A stretch of DNA of 64,000 bases, from the NCBI GenBank assembly GCA_037074615.1, contig CM073537.1, positions 16,139,989-16,203,988 on the forward strand, written 5' to 3'. Made by a program: the position numbers and the translations under genes. Under the pieces are notes generated by a model. The model was not told the DNA's origin. It did no database searches and saw only the letters and a list, made by a program, of their open reading frames with translations. This DNA is from Leucaena leucocephala. Lineage: Eukaryota; Streptophyta; Magnoliopsida; Fabales; Fabaceae. This document shows positions 11,695 to 25,309 of this stretch, in pieces (within the stretch, counting starts at the first letter, position 1; every line of letters begins with the position of its first letter).

Positions 11695-12000
11695 TTAATA
11701 AATTTAAGATTTTTCTTGATCTATGTAAAATATATTAGAATATGAAAATAATATATAAATAGGACTAGAAGAGTAACAATGACCGTATTAATTAAAAAAA
11801 TTAATTATTTTAGAAAAAAATAATTATTAATGTTAATAAATAATTATTAAAACATATCAACATATAATTGAAAACTTATAGAATAAATAAGAATTATTCA
11901 AATTACCAACAAACACTTCTAGAAACAAAAAATTAGATATGGGTACAAAACATACACGTTCTCATGTACCGGCCATTTGGCTAGAAAAATGAAGCCTTAT

Positions 12001-12417
12001 GGCCACGTTTGGTGCATAGTATTGAGAGGATTGAGATTGGTATTAGTGTTAGAATTGAATATTTTAGTATGTTTAGTATGATAGACTAAGTAATACTTGA
12101 GATTGCCCAATACCACTTAGATGAGTTTGCCCAATACCATCCTCCCCCTTAGTATTAAAAATCTAATCCAGAGATTGAATATTTTGTTGACCAAATTATC
12201 CTTATAATATTTTATAAATTCTAATTTTACTCTATCTCTAATTATATTTTATCTTTTTCACACTATCCCTAATTATAAACTAAAATTAATAAAATATTTT
12301 TCTCTAAATATTACTCTGTACCAAACATATTTTTAAAGCTTCAATCCCACTGTCAATCCTAGTCCCATTCTCAATCCATCAAAACAAAGATCAACATACC
12401 AAACACCAAACATGACC
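12001..12417. mobile_element. PIF/Harbinger (Tourist)-like MITE
   Basis: The terminal inverted repeat is GGCCACGTTTGGTG at the left and GGTCATGTTTGGTG read from the right end. The direct trinucleotide TAT lies on both sides. Internal near-palindromic text ('GAGGATTGAGATTGG', 'CCCATTCTCAATCC') supports a foldback MITE of 417 bp. A GG..CATGTTTGG end is typical of the Harbinger group. The flanking trinucleotide is not the canonical TWA, so the family call is moderate. Confidence 0.65.
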
Positions 12418-13643
12418 TATAGGATGCAATAGTGTCTTTGAAAACAGAATTTTGACTCTTGGTGGAGGCATAAGGCATTAGAGCATTTCTGAGAATAATA
12501 AAAGGAAAGTAAAAGGGGTGAGTATATGCTTATATTATTCTTAAGAATTACTCGTATATGTAGATTTTCCTTTATTCTTTATATATGATATATTTTTATT
12601 TTTCTATTATTAATTCATTCATAAATAAATAAAAAATTTCACGATCCACATGTGCTTCATGATGAGAATATGTTCTTTGAGTTACGTTGTTGGACTTTGT
12701 TCATTAAAATGTGGAAGGAATCTCCACGAAATTGGGATTCATGGTCTTTATATTGGTTTCGAAGTGTTAGATTCTCATAGACTCATGGTAGGTAATATAC
12801 TAATATTGCATTCTTAATTATGAGTGCAACAGTTCAAAGTTCAAACCAAAGCTTATATTTTTATTCTTATTTAATCTAAGAAGTAGAAAAATGTTATATT
12901 CCCATATCACTAAATATATATATATTTTTTATGTCAAAACACTTTCTCTTCAATTATTTCCAAAATTATAATCTTTATAAATATATATAATGTTTTATTT
13001 ATAAAATATGCATGCACGAAATTTATGAAACAAAAAATATTATCATTTTAAATTAATTTTCATTTCAAAATGTTCTACGCGTACCATTTATTCCAATAAT
13101 AGCACCGACCCAAAATAAACAACGGCAACATTCAAGCAGCCTACAATCCAAAATCAAACAGAGGAATCTAAGAAATTTCCAATCTTTCACGATTAAATCC
13201 CAACAAATCCGGATAAAAACCTCCTTTAAGTAAATTTCTTATTTCAAATTTCATGAAATTCAAACTTCCTTTAAATTTGATTTTGATTAGCGAAGAATAT
13301 TATCAAAAAAATTCAGCAGATTATATCCAAATTTACTATATGATACTAGCAAATATAAAACAAAAAACAAAAAAGCAAGAAAAGGATATCTAAAAATGAA
13401 CAAATTTAAAATTAGGATATGATTGTATTTAGAAAAGTATTCTGATCATGCTCTCCTCATAAGAGAGGATATTAGGATATCATGATAATATCACAAATAT
13501 ACACAGTAAAATGTTCTTTAAAAAACAAAAATTATAAATTTCCCTTTAATTCAACATTTTCCATTGGTAAAACTTTCTTGATCGGCCCCATTTTTTTTTA
13601 AATAAGTTTATAAATAGTATTCTTGTTCATATACCTTTGGTGG

Positions 13644-13678
<35 letters not shown>

Positions 13679-15115
13679 AGTAGTACATACAGCAATCGCA
13701 AGGTACATGTATGATTGAAAATCATATGAAGATTAGGAATGAATAAATCCAAAAAATTGAAACACAATACCCAGCTACAAGTATTTGAAATACTGTTGAA
13801 ACACAACAATTATAGAATATAATCAAACGGTAAACAGCCAGATTGTTGCTTTCAAACAGGTGGAAAATACAGCCAAATTAAAATTAGAACATGAAGATGC
13901 AACAAGACCAAAATTTTCAATTACACTGTCAAGGAACATAGAAGTGAAGCAAGATCAGTGGCATACAAAATGTTTTTCAAACATATTTTATCTGGATTTC
14001 TCATATTACTCATGAACTACAAAACTCACAAATGACCCCTCCTCAAGAAGAGGGGCTGAGACTAGACCCTGATGGCTTTATTTTTCATAATGGCCTGGTG
14101 AAGCTACTGCTGGCAGCTTACTTAGAGATAACAAGGGTATATGTACTTGGATTCTAGGTTTCATAAAAAAATTTGGTTACATTCCTCCTACTGCCGCGGA
14201 GATAACGGGGATCTATGAAGGTCTCTGCCTTAGTTAGAATCACGTACAATTATCATAAAATTGCCGTCTTTAGTGACTTCGCAGAGGTTTTGTAGCTAAT
14301 CAATTACGACTTAACTCAAGATCATCTTTTTAACAGACACATCAGACAAATTTGCTACTCCAACCACGTGATTGGATTGTTATTTTCAATCTCATGTCAA
14401 GGTAAGCTAACCGATGTGTCAATTCTCTAGCTCGCCATGGTCATCGTTTGGATGTTGAAGATGTCTATTCCAAAAAGGAAAACCTACAAATTACACTGGT
14501 TTCATATAGGCTTTTCTCTACAAACCATATCAAGTCGATTTACTATTGCAGCTCGAGCTGTTCGCGTCATCTAAATGTGGATCACTGTAAACATGAATAA
14601 AACATCGGAGATAAAAAGGGAGTTATATAGGTACCACCTACGTAGAAGGAACCTAGAACACCATTCCAATATATAGCAATTAATTGTAGTATGAACATTG
14701 ACCTCCATGTATGTACTAAGCACAGTACTACTGCTTTAGCGGCCATTATTAATTCTCATTATTCCCCAAAATGAGTCAATTCAGCACTGAAATGTTTCAG
14801 TATTCTGTTTTTAAGTTGCACATACATTTGTACTAGGTAACATTCAACTTATAGTACAAATTGTTATAGAGCCAAACTAACCAATAACATATAAGCTCAA
14901 TTAACTACAATAAAAAACAACAACGAGCAAATGACCACTATAGACTAAAGTTTCATAGCTTTTATTTAAAAAAAAAAAAAGTCATCAAATGTGAAATTTG
15001 AAAGAACCAAATCCATTTTAGACATGAAAGAATAAAAACCAAATGGATAATGCAAATATGTAGTAAAAGCAAATTCGTGAATATATTTGTAGGTGAACTT
15101 CAAATTTAGGGCAAC
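12418..15115. other. Gene-free intergenic DNA
   Basis: No gene is supported. The less AT-rich part at about 13.9-15.1 kb has no long open frame. It may contain transcribed 3' sequence of the kelch-like locus, but nothing in the text proves this. Confidence 0.4.
13648..13675. repeat. (AT)14 microsatellite
   Basis: Uninterrupted alternating AT dinucleotides over 28 bases. Confidence 0.95.
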
Positions 15116-15943
15116 TTATACTGCCACAACATTGAGTAACCTGCAGCCATCAACAGGGAAAAACTGCTTCTCCTCGAGAACAACAGTGGGCTTAGGTAGA
15201 TGATTAGAAACTGAGAATCTTGTGTAATAAATGTGGAGTTCATTGACACGATTACCACGAGAATCCCACAGAATGCAGAACTTATTCTTAGAAAGGACAA
15301 TGAGGTTGACAACTTGTTCGAAACCAAACCAAAAATAACGAGGAAGGTCAACCACATGAAGTCCCTTTCTGTTACGAATATCATAGGAAGGGAATCGCAT
15401 GTCACAGAAATCATAAATGTAAAGAATCTCATCATCCACAACAGTGGCGCAATCTAACAACTTTCTTGGATTACTATAATATAAATACTTCTGATAGACA
15501 CTCCAAGTGCTATTCTTGCAATCTAGTTGATGCAAAGTATTTTCTTCCCTCATATAGGCAACAAGTGTGCCTGGGGCAGAATTAACAGGTTTGGTAATTC
15601 TTCTTCTTCTTCTTCTTCTTCTCCAACCATGTTTTGGATTACAAGTGTTTATACAACGTATCTTCTTGGAACACGTATTCTCACTACCAAGTTGTCGACA
15701 CATGAAACTGAGGCCACCGATGACATAAATGCAGATCACTTCACAGGCGGTGTCCAAAAGAGCATGACCTCGGTGATTCAGTTGATTTACATTTAAAGAT
15801 AATCCCTAGTACCATCTCTTCTTTTTTGTTTGATCACATACCAATCGTTCGTTGCATCCTTGTAGCCTGAAAAGGTATCATCTTTTTTTTAAAGATTCTC
15901 CCAACCTGGCGACGTGAACATAAATCAACTTCTCCTTGTCCAT
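15116..15943 (-). pseudogene. Kelch-like (F-box/kelch type) gene, frameshifted
   Basis: The main open part (to 15116) reads VICIYVIGGLSFMCRQLGS, a kelch-type 'IYVIGG' blade, then CNPKHGWRR, then DCATVVDDEILYIYDF and FCILWDSRGNRVNELHIYY, ending in VVAV. An ATG at 15943 opens a frame (MDKEKLIYVHVARLGESLKK) that leads toward it. The two are split by a shift at an eight-A run (15883-15890 on the plus strand) and another near 15795. A GAA/CTT microsatellite codes a run of arginines inside the protein. No F-box was found upstream. It may be a broken F-box/kelch gene, or a real gene with errors at the homopolymer. The family call rests on the kelch motif alone. Confidence 0.5.
15600..15625. repeat. 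(TTC)n microsatellite inside the kelch-like frame
   Basis: About eight TTC/CTT units. Read from the minus strand it encodes consecutive arginines, so changes in unit number alter the length of a basic run without shifting the frame. Confidence 0.9.
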
Positions 15944-17658
15944 CGATTCCTTTCACCGTTCTTGTTTAATTGTGATGGTGATAAGCGGATCAGGTATGCG
16001 GCTAGGGTTATAGCGTAGGAGAGATGCATACGCGAGGATCGGTTAAGGTATTTGGAATTTTTGAATAATTATATAATAAATTAAACTTCTCGTAATTATA
16101 TAATTATATTTTGGGTAAAATACTCAAACCACCCCTCAATTTTCCCCTAGTTACACCCACCCCTTTATTTTGAAAATTCTTATAGATCTCCCTTAAAATT
16201 AAAATATATATCACAGTAACCTCCTTTAAATATTTGAGATTCTATCTCTATCTGCCTAATTAGATTCACCGTAAAGATTGACCTTTAAACTTTTTTTTTA
16301 AAACTAAAATGCCCTTATTTATCATAAAAATTAATTAAAGATTTACATTCCCAAAAAAAAGTATACAACCAAAAAATAATTATAATACATAAATTTTCAA
16401 ACTTCTTAATATATTATTAAATTTATTAATTTTGAATTTATTGTAAAATTTTATAATGTTAATTTTTCATCATGTTTTTTTAAATTTATTTATTTTATTT
16501 TTTTAAACGGAAAAAATACATAACAAACATATTTTTATTCACCTTATACTATAAACGATGTAAATTTAAAAAAATTAAGATATTGTGTAAGTCATTTAAA
16601 TTTATAAACACATTTAGTCAAGTATATATTTATTCAAATAATTAATTAAACTATATTAAAGATACATAAAACAATTACAAACATATATTGAATTATGGTT
16701 TGAAATTTGAAACATGACATATATTTGTGAACAAAATAAAAATTCAAATCAGGATTAGTAAATATGGAACAAGGAAGCATATCTTTTCATTTAGAAGAAT
16801 ATTATTAGTTCATTATATTGATGCCATTTTCTTTAGCCTCTAATTATTTGTTTGGCTATAGTATGATTAAATTTTTATATTGGTTCCTATACTTTTATAA
16901 ACAAAACAAAAAAAAAAACCCTCCTACTATTTACCCAAATTCATGTATTATGAAAGTGAATTATATTTTGACAAAAATGTTTTTATATTGTTATAGCTCC
17001 AATATTTGTAATTATATATTTAAAAATTATAATCAGTATTTTGCCTGATGTTAAATTGTTCTGATTTATTACATTTTGAAATATAATTAATTGAGTATCC
17101 GATAGATTCAATTAAAATATAAATTTATAATTATATAGGAAATATATATTATATCAAATTTTCTTTTTCTTAAATATTTATTTTTTAAATTTGTATTATT
17201 TTATTTAATATTAATCTATTATTAACTAATTCAGATATATTAATTAGACTGACAATCTAAATGCACCCAAAGAGAATTAAATAATCCTATTATCTTACAA
17301 TAAGATTTTAAGAAATAGATTGCAACTATCAAATTTTTTAATACATGATATAACTGTAAATTTGTACAAAACGGAGGATTATATTGTTTTGAGTGTTAGG
17401 CCAAAATTCAAACACTCAAAATGATTCTGATATTACTATAACAATAAGTCAAAAATCAATCTTTGTAACTCAATTTTTTAAAATGAAAACATAATTATAA
17501 TACAAAACGGTGATGCAAGAAAGGGGCCCTCAAAATTGAATAAACTCTAGAGGACTTTTCAACACATAATAATGGCAGGAGCAAATTAAGTAGATACAAA
17601 AAAAAAAAAGAACAAACCTATCATTTTCTTTATCTGCACACATAAAATTAATGTATTA
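15944..17658. other. Gene-free AT-rich stretch
   Basis: No gene seen. 16095-16270 contains 'GGGTAAAATACTCAAACCACCCC' type text that resembles the edge of a dispersed repeat, but a partner end was not found. The 3' untranslated region of the lectin receptor kinase probably occupies the last 100 bases or so. Confidence 0.4.
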
Positions 17659-20325
17659 TTAGCGGCCGGATGAAGTAAATGGTTCTGTAAAAGTCAAAGA
17701 AGCAATAGAAGTTTGACAATTATTAGAGGATAAACAGGAAAATGCTTGACCAAACCGGCTACTGAAATATCTAGGCTTGATTAAATCCAACAAGTTATCA
17801 GGCAACTGAGAATCTCCACCTAAAAACTGCACAATGCTTGAAATAGTGGGCCTTGCTGATGATATAGGATGTGAACAAAGCAAGCCAAGTGTAAGCACCA
17901 ATTCAGCTTCATCCACCACATATTCATCTCCCAATCTGCTATCCACTGCTTCACAAATGTCTCCTCTTTGCCAGCACTCTATAACCCATTCTAAGATCAG
18001 CACTTTCTCCGGCGAAGTCTGAGGTTCCACAGGCCTTCTTCCACAAGCAACCTCCAGCAGTAACACCCCAAATGAATAGATATCAGTATATGTGTTTGAT
18101 TTTCCTCTCTGCACAATTTCTGGGTCCATGTAGCCCGGAGTTCCTGCTACAAGAGATGTTTGAGGATCATTTCCATGTTCAAGTAGCTTCGCGAGGCCGA
18201 AATCTCCGAGTCTAGCATTCATGTCATTGTCAATCAGAACATTGGCTGGCTTGATGTCTCTGTGGATAATAACTTGAACCCATTGCTGGTGAAGATATAA
18301 GAGTGCAGATGCAACATCTTTGATGATCTTGAATCTTTGTTTCCAGTTGAGTATTTTGTTGTTGGGCAGATGGTAAAGGAACTTGTCTAGACTTCCATTA
18401 GGCATATAGTCATAAATTAACAAGAGTTCATTTTTTCTTCTGCTATAGCCAAGAAGTCTTACCAAGTTTGGATGCCTGATATTAGAATATATTTAGTCTC
18501 ACATCACTAATTGAAAGATAAACTAAAGGTATATATAGCTTTGAAGCAAATCTTATCAAATTAGGTTAAGCTATTTTAATAGAAAGAAGAATATAATTTA
18601 TACCTAATTCATCTAATATGGCATCAAGATCCATTTGATGAAAATTGGTGTGGTAGAAATACATGCTAAGGCAAAGAAAATCATGTATAAAAGATGAAGA
18701 GAATAAGAATGACTAATGAATTAAAGGTATATAACTTTAAGGTAAGTTTTATTAAATTAATTTAAATTATTTTGATAGAAATACATTTAATTTATACATA
18801 ATTCACTAAATATAATACCTGAGACGGCCGATAGTTGCGATTTCTGCGACGAATTCTTTCATTCCTTGTCTTGAATCATGAGAAATCTTTTTCACCGCAA
18901 TCTGAACGTTAGAAAATGATAGAATTCCTTTGTATACTCTTCCAAAACCTCCTCTTCCAAGGAGTTGTCCCTCTCTAAACCCTTTGGTTGCAATGAATAA
19001 GTCCCTGTAAGTGAACCTATGAGGACCATACAAGACTTGCCAATCTTCAACAACTTGAATGAATTTCCTCCTCCTTGCAATCATAATCACACTATAAATA
19101 ATCAAGATTACAAGGAAAACCGCACTCACTAGTGATAATATAATTACTATCAATATTTTCTTGTTTCCTTTCCCTCCTCCACCACTTTCATTTGGATCTA
19201 AAAGTCCAGGAATATCAGGAAGGCGAGAAAGTTTAATCTGCTCAGCTTGACCATTCATCCTGAAACTCCAACCCAATATGTAATGAGATGAATTTGAGCC
19301 ACTAGAGGATGAGAATCCAACATACATAAACTCAAAGAAATAAGAAGAAAGATCTCTTTTCAGTGTGAGAAGAGGAATCTCAGGTTTAGGAATGTTTATT
19401 GGATGAACGGTGACACTGAGTTTCTGATCAGTACCATTATATTCAACCCAAACCTGCATCGGTTCTCCACTTGTAAGATCTAGCTTTCTGAAACGACCTG
19501 GATCAGTATAGTAACCTGCAGGGGTAGAATTGACAGATTCCAACCCATTGATATCAATACCAAGATGGTTATCATCAATATCACGAAACTGAAAATCCTT
19601 GTCGGTGTCAAGCTCAATTGCCACAATATGATTGGAACTTTCACCATTGGAGGTGGCATTGAATAGTCCAAGATATTGGTTTGGCTGAGCTTGAGGTATA
19701 CCTCGAGTAGGAGAGATAGCAAAGGCGAGTCCGTGGCCGTCAAATTCAGGATCGGTGGCTACGACGGCGAAGATGAAAGTGGAGGAGAAAGAGAAGATAG
19801 AAGAAGGTGTAGCAGTAGTATTGGAATTCTTGAACTGAAGAGGAAGATTGTAAAAGACTTGATCTGCTTTACTTAGACCACTATCGGCATATATTACATT
19901 TGCTGACATGTTGGAATCTTTGAGTTCTTGATCATTTACTGCTCCCAATTTGAAGTATCCATCAAACATGAATCCGACATCACTCACGTTCTTGTCTGAA
20001 TATGCTGTGTTCAGGAAGAAACACAGCATGAACATGGTGATAGACATGGTGGTTTTCCTTAAAACTGCGGAAGTTTCTGTTTTCTAGTTGGAAGAGAATG
20101 GATCATATGTTTATTTTCAACAAGAACTTTCATAACATATAAAGAAGAAAAATGATTAATTTCCAGTTCTTGGTGATGAATACGTGGGGATGACTTGAAT
20201 TAATAGGCTCTTTCTTTGTTTTGTTTTTTTGGCGGCTCTTTCTTTTTCAATATCAGTGTTTTCTAAATCAACCCGTTTCGTCTGACTAATTCAATTGATC
20301 AATTTAATAAAGGATCATAGCCTTA
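17600..20325. repeat. Left arm of a large inverted duplication (lectin kinase locus)
   Basis: The gene at 17659-20047 and about 280 bases of its upstream DNA recur in opposite orientation at 25005-30380. Shared non-coding text includes TTTAATAAAGGATC with GTTTCGTCTGAC upstream and the 'GTTTTAAGGAAA' just before both start codons. Downstream similarity ends shortly after the stop codons. The arms are separated by about 4.7 kb. Confidence 0.85.
17659..20047 (-). CDS. L-type lectin-domain receptor-like kinase (intact)
   Basis: Two coding exons, 20047-18819 and 18475-17659. The 343-bp intron (GTATTATA...ATATCAG) splits the Arg of GRLR|HPNLVRLLG. The product has 681 residues, normal for the family. 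It begins with a signal peptide (1 to about 18), then a legume-lectin domain (to about 270; NSTPAGYYTD and VWVEYNGT are typical), a membrane segment at about 297-322 followed by RRRK, and a kinase domain. Kinase landmarks are LGRGGFGRVYKG (from about 363), the IAVKK lysine, HRD 481-483, DFG 501-503 and DPE at about 527. All key residues are present, so it should be an active plasma-membrane kinase. Relatives perceive extracellular signals in defence and wall-membrane adhesion. The ligand is unknown. A decayed copy lies head-to-head at 25310-30348. Confidence 0.93.
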
Positions 20326-20866
20326 GGAAGTTTCTAGTTTGAATGTCTTTTCTAAGGTCAAAAAAATTTCAAGAAAAAACAAAAGGGGTAGACTAAACAA
20401 GTGTTTACTAGCTAATGGATCGGGTTTGATTTTTATAACAGTAATAAATATAATGCAATGGATTTTATTGGGTAGGTATACCGGATTAGATGTGAATGAT
20501 GTCATTTTCATTTGATATATTGGGGGAGCAAACTTCTTGAGAGTACAAAAGTTTTAAATCATTAATTAGTGACAGAGGCAGACCGTTAGTATAGGTTTAT
20601 ATGACCTGAAAGGGGATGGCGGCATTATATACTGTCTTATTTTAATTAAGAGAATATTTTTTTAGTCACATTTATAAGTTATATAATTAATTTTTTATAT
20701 AAATATATAATTTTACCCTTCATTTATTATTAATTGTCACTTTATTAAAAAATGTGTATATTAAATAGGGATAAAATTAAAAATTATTAAATTTTAAGGT
20801 AGAATTAATAAGATTGAAGATTTTTATTGACTCTAATGAAATATGTCAACAATACCTTATATTATA

Positions 20867-21324
20867 CTCCCTCTTGTTCGTTTTATAATGTATAAGTCAT
20901 CTTCTAGAAAGTTTCTATGATTCAAAATATAAGTCATTTGGCAAAAAGTCAATAGCATTAAATTCTTCATTTTCACAAATACACTTGTTAATTCTATTAT
21001 AGAGATTGTATAAGAAAGAAATTAAAGAAAGGTAGATTTTAATTGGAAGGCAATACTAAAATGTAATAATTATAACTAATAAAATATTAATTGAGGAGTT
21101 AAGCAGTCATATCATTGTAAATAGACATAAGTCTAAATCCTGAAAAACACACTTATTAGATAGAGGAAAAAATCATTCACACCCTAAATATCGAAAAAAA
21201 TTATACCTTGTTAAATAAATAGTAATAACTTTGTACCATTTTATTAATGCAAACCACTTTTAACTCCTTATTTTTAATCCTTATAAAGTAGATGCAATTG
21301 ATTTATATTAAGGATACAAGGGAG
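20867..21324. mobile_element. Stowaway-like MITE (TA target site)
   Basis: The left end CTCCCTCTTGTTC after TA and the right end GAACA-like 'GATACAAGGGAG' before TA form short inverted ends typical of Tc1/mariner Stowaway elements. The inner text (ATGTATAAGTCA, ATATAAGTCATTTGG) also fits. The ends are imperfect. Confidence 0.55.
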
Positions 21325-22616
21325 TAAATAGAAGGTGAGGAGAATCTTAATCATGGAGGGTTCTCAAGCAGAACGTCCCTCCTTCCATATCATTAATAAT
21401 TAATCATTGGCCAATATAATTCAGCTTAATTGTTGATTTATTTAGTAGATTATTAAATATTAAATGAATTTAATTAATCTTGTCCGTAATGTCGACGAGA
21501 AGTCCAGAAGGACCAGAACTATTCCAAGTGAATTTGTGAGATTCAGACTTTGATTTTTAACTAAGAATGACAAATCATTTTTTTAGGCTATTAAAAAAGC
21601 ATTAAGTTATCCTTATTGGCTACAAGTGGTTGACTTTCAATGCATTACCAGGTCCCAAAAAAAAGAAAAAGATTCAATTCATTAATGTCATAAACAATCA
21701 TGGTTACTATGTTTCGTGACTGAAATACTAAGTTGACGGCTCATGATCCCCACCATATTCAAGAGGGAAAAACCAACTTCTTTTTCAAAATTAAATCAAC
21801 TTAAAGGAAGAATTAATATATTCAAAATATTTAAATTTAAAAAAATATTTTATGAAAAAAATACTATGATATCGTAAAGAGGTGACTTAATAAATAAAAA
21901 ATCTTAATAATAAGTGAGTAATATAAATTTATTAATCTGATTTTTTATATTGAAACTTGTCATTGTATATTTTTTATTTGTTATTAGATTTTTAGATAAT
22001 TAAATTTATTATTTATAATTTTATAGTAATTCCCCAATATTTTAATGGATAAAACTCCATGTCAATATCACACATGGCAACGGAAGCATCAGGGCAAAGC
22101 ATAAACTCTTTGGATAAACCTCATCTCGGATGATTCTTTAATTATTCTAAAAGTTTGCCCAATAGCTGCAAGTAACGTAACCAAATATTACGGCCATATT
22201 CCAATAATTAATACCACCAGCCCAAAGATACATACAATTATACAACTGCGTTATTTGGAAGTGGATCTTCTCATTTGGTTAAGATAAGATATAGCGAAAG
22301 GATAAGATCTTCTCATTTGATGGAAGTGGATCCTCATCCTCGCATTGTTATAGCGAAAGGATAAGATATACGATCATTTAAAACGTATTTAATTCTTAGA
22401 GAGTATTATTTTATTGTAGTTCTAGTTGTGATACTTAGAAAAATAACTTAGTTTCTAGGTGTCTAAGTTTACGCCTGAGAATAATAGACAACTCGCTCTG
22501 CTCGATATTAATATCGCTTAGAAGGAAGGGAGATTTCGCTTTACTCTTAAATTATGGGTTAGCTTATCTCTTTCCAAAAATTCTTATACCAACAAAAAAA
22601 AAATTCTCCTCACATC
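21325..22616. other. Spacer between the inverted arms, no gene seen
   Basis: AT-rich DNA without a supported coding region. A short direct duplication of 'GATAAGATCTTCTCATTTG/AAGTGGATC' text occurs near 22.26-22.36 kb. Otherwise nothing is recognisable. Confidence 0.4.
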
Positions 22617-23196
22617 TAGGGGTAGGAAAGCAGGCCAACCCGCCGGATACGGGTTGGCCAGCCGCGGATTGAGTTAGAGGCGGGTTGGTATTATACCAAC
22701 CTGCGCCCGCCATCTTTTTTTTATTATTTTTTTTAAAATTTTTACATATATATGTTAACTTTTATTTTTTTAAAAAAAATTATATGTGTCAATATTAATT
22801 AGATTCGAATCATGTCTAAAGTTGTCAAAATATTTATTTAGTCAACTTTGTCACAATCCATAGATAAATCTATCACAAATAAAATAATAATAAAATAAAA
22901 TAAATATATATATATATAAAAAATAATTTTATGAGATAAAGTTAATATAAATTAAGTGTAATCTCCCTTGATTTTATAAATTTATCCCTTGTTTAGCTAA
23001 ATTAAGTGCAATGTGGATAATAAAAAATAAAGCAAAAAACAAGGGCTAACCCGCCAACCCGGCGGGTTAGCTCGCCGCGGGTGCGGGTCAAAAAGACCCG
23101 CACCAAAATGGGTTACAAAAATTGTAACCTAACCTGCTATTTTTTGACGGGTTAACAGGTTGGGCCTGCGAGCCTAATCCAATTTTTCACCAACTA
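22617..23196. mobile_element. Decayed hAT-like GC-rich miniature element
   Basis: It begins TAGGGGTAGGAAAGCAGGCC, has sub-terminal CCCGCCAACCCGGCGGG-type palindromes and an AT-rich core, and ends near TTTTTCACCAACTA. Both GC-rich zones sit at the ends and are inverted relative to each other. No target duplication was found. The architecture matches the element at 3376-4179. Confidence 0.5.
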
Positions 23197-24289
23197 ATGT
23201 CACCAACTAAAGTTTAAATATATATTAAAGAAATGTGACTATATTTATGAGATTGTCCAATAAAAATAATGTCTAAAATATGATTGTCTCTAATAGAATG
23301 AGAAAAAAATAAAAATAGCCAAATACCCATCTAACGAACGAGGGCTAAATAGTTATAAACTCCCCCATAAAACTTGTTAATGATTTGATGTTTTTATGAG
23401 ATTTTATAAAGATAAATACTCTTATGCAGAATCGAGTGGAATTTTATCTATTCCTTCCGTTTCTAATTATAAGAGCTATACGGGGTTTAGATTTGTTGTT
23501 AAATATAATACTTAATCTATTTTATCTTTTAAAATTATAATTTCTTTCCTAATATATCTCAGATTATTACACCTATTAATGGGCATCACTACGTTATCAC
23601 AAACTGAACTAGTCGATTGCTAGTAGTACTAGATATCAATAGATAAATTTAAAAAAAAAATGAGCACCAAATGGAATCCATAAAACAAAAGATATATAAG
23701 TTGCCCAACTTTCCGTGCTAGAGTGAGAGTCGTAAATCTCTGTCCACAAGACACTATACTCACTCACGGAAGGCATAGTATTCTGGATGTTGCCATCAGT
23801 ATGAAACCCATATTAATTTTTAAATTATCATTACCAATAACATGTAAAAAAGTATTAAACCTATATTTTTTTATATATTTCTATTGATTTTGTAGAATTA
23901 AAATAAAATTATATGGTTTCACTTACAAGGTTTTTTTTTTTTAAAAAAATTGCATCATCGTACACATTTTTTTATCAAATAATTTTTAATATCACATTTT
24001 TTTGAAAAAAATATCATTGATAAATATTAAAAAAAAAGGTCAAACAAACATTTGGGATTTGACAAACCGCACCTAAGCTGACATGCTGGTTCGGTAACAC
24101 GAAGAATCTGCTCCACTTAATATATCAAATGAAAATGACTTTATTCATTCAAAACTAATGGTGGATAACTTTTTTTTTATATAACTATATAATTAAGTTA
24201 AATTTAAATATTATCATATTTAATTAAAAATAACTTTTTTAAAAATATTTTTTATATTCATTACACATATTAATATGCGAGAACTTGTG

Positions 24290-24780
24290 TAGGCATGGAA
24301 ATAGGCCAGGCCAGGCCAGGCCTTGGCTTTAACAGGCTAGGCATGTTAAATGACAATTTGGCCTGAGCCTGGCCTGTAGCCTGTTATAGGCTATTTTTTT
24401 TTGCATAAGCCTGACCTGTATAAATATCTGGCCTGGCCTGAAGCCTGTTAATACTTACTACAACATAGCAATAAAATATAAGCTATAATATATAGAACAA
24501 CAATAAAAATAATAATAAAATGAGTTAATTCAGTGGTTTAATTATTACATTATGTTCAATAGGTAGTGGGTTCAACACTCACTTATTACATATCTATATT
24601 AAATATATTTTGATAACAAGCTCACGCCGCCTAATAGGCCTAACAGGCTTTTTAAAAAATTTAGGCCTGGCCTATTAAAGAAAACAGGCTTTAATATAGG
24701 CCTGAGCCTATATATTATTTTTAACAGGCCAGGCCAGATCATAGGCCCCTGACAGGCTACCTAGCCTGTTTCTATCCCTA
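24290..24780. mobile_element. hAT-like miniature element with AGGCC repeats
   Basis: The left end TAGGCATGGAAATAGGCCAG and the right end (other strand) TAGGGATAGAAACAGGCTAG are inverted repeats. Many AGGCC/AGGCCTG units lie near both ends. It is 491 bp and non-coding. The flanking 8-mers do not match, so any target duplication has been lost. Confidence 0.6.
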
Positions 24781-25309
24781 TAAAGAGCTAAAACTCTTTT
24801 AAACGAGACTAAAGCCTGTTGGTCTGGAATATTTTCAAGTGTTTCTTTTAACACCTAAACTCAAATAGAAAAACGTTACGTTTAATATATTATAAAAATA
24901 TCAAACAAGACCCATTAGTAACCACTTGTTTAGTCTAGCTACGATTTTTTTTAAAAACAAATGCTTGTTTTTTTACCTTAAAAAAGACATTAAAATATGA
25001 AACTTCGTATGGCTGCGATCCTTTATTAAATTGATCATTGAATTGGTCAGACGAAACGGGCATTGATTCTAATTAGAAAACACTGACACCGAGAAGACAG
25101 CCTACCAATGAATTAATTTCTAGTCTCGTAACCTATCAGGCCTCAAGTCACCAAGGAGTCAGCTATAAGCCGCACGTATCCACCAAGAATTGGAAACTAA
25201 TCAATTTCTTCTATATTTATTATGTGTTTGTTGAAAATCAGCATATAGCTAGGTTCTATTCTCTTGAAACCAGAAAATAGAAACTGCACTAGTTTTAAGG
25301 AAACCGACC

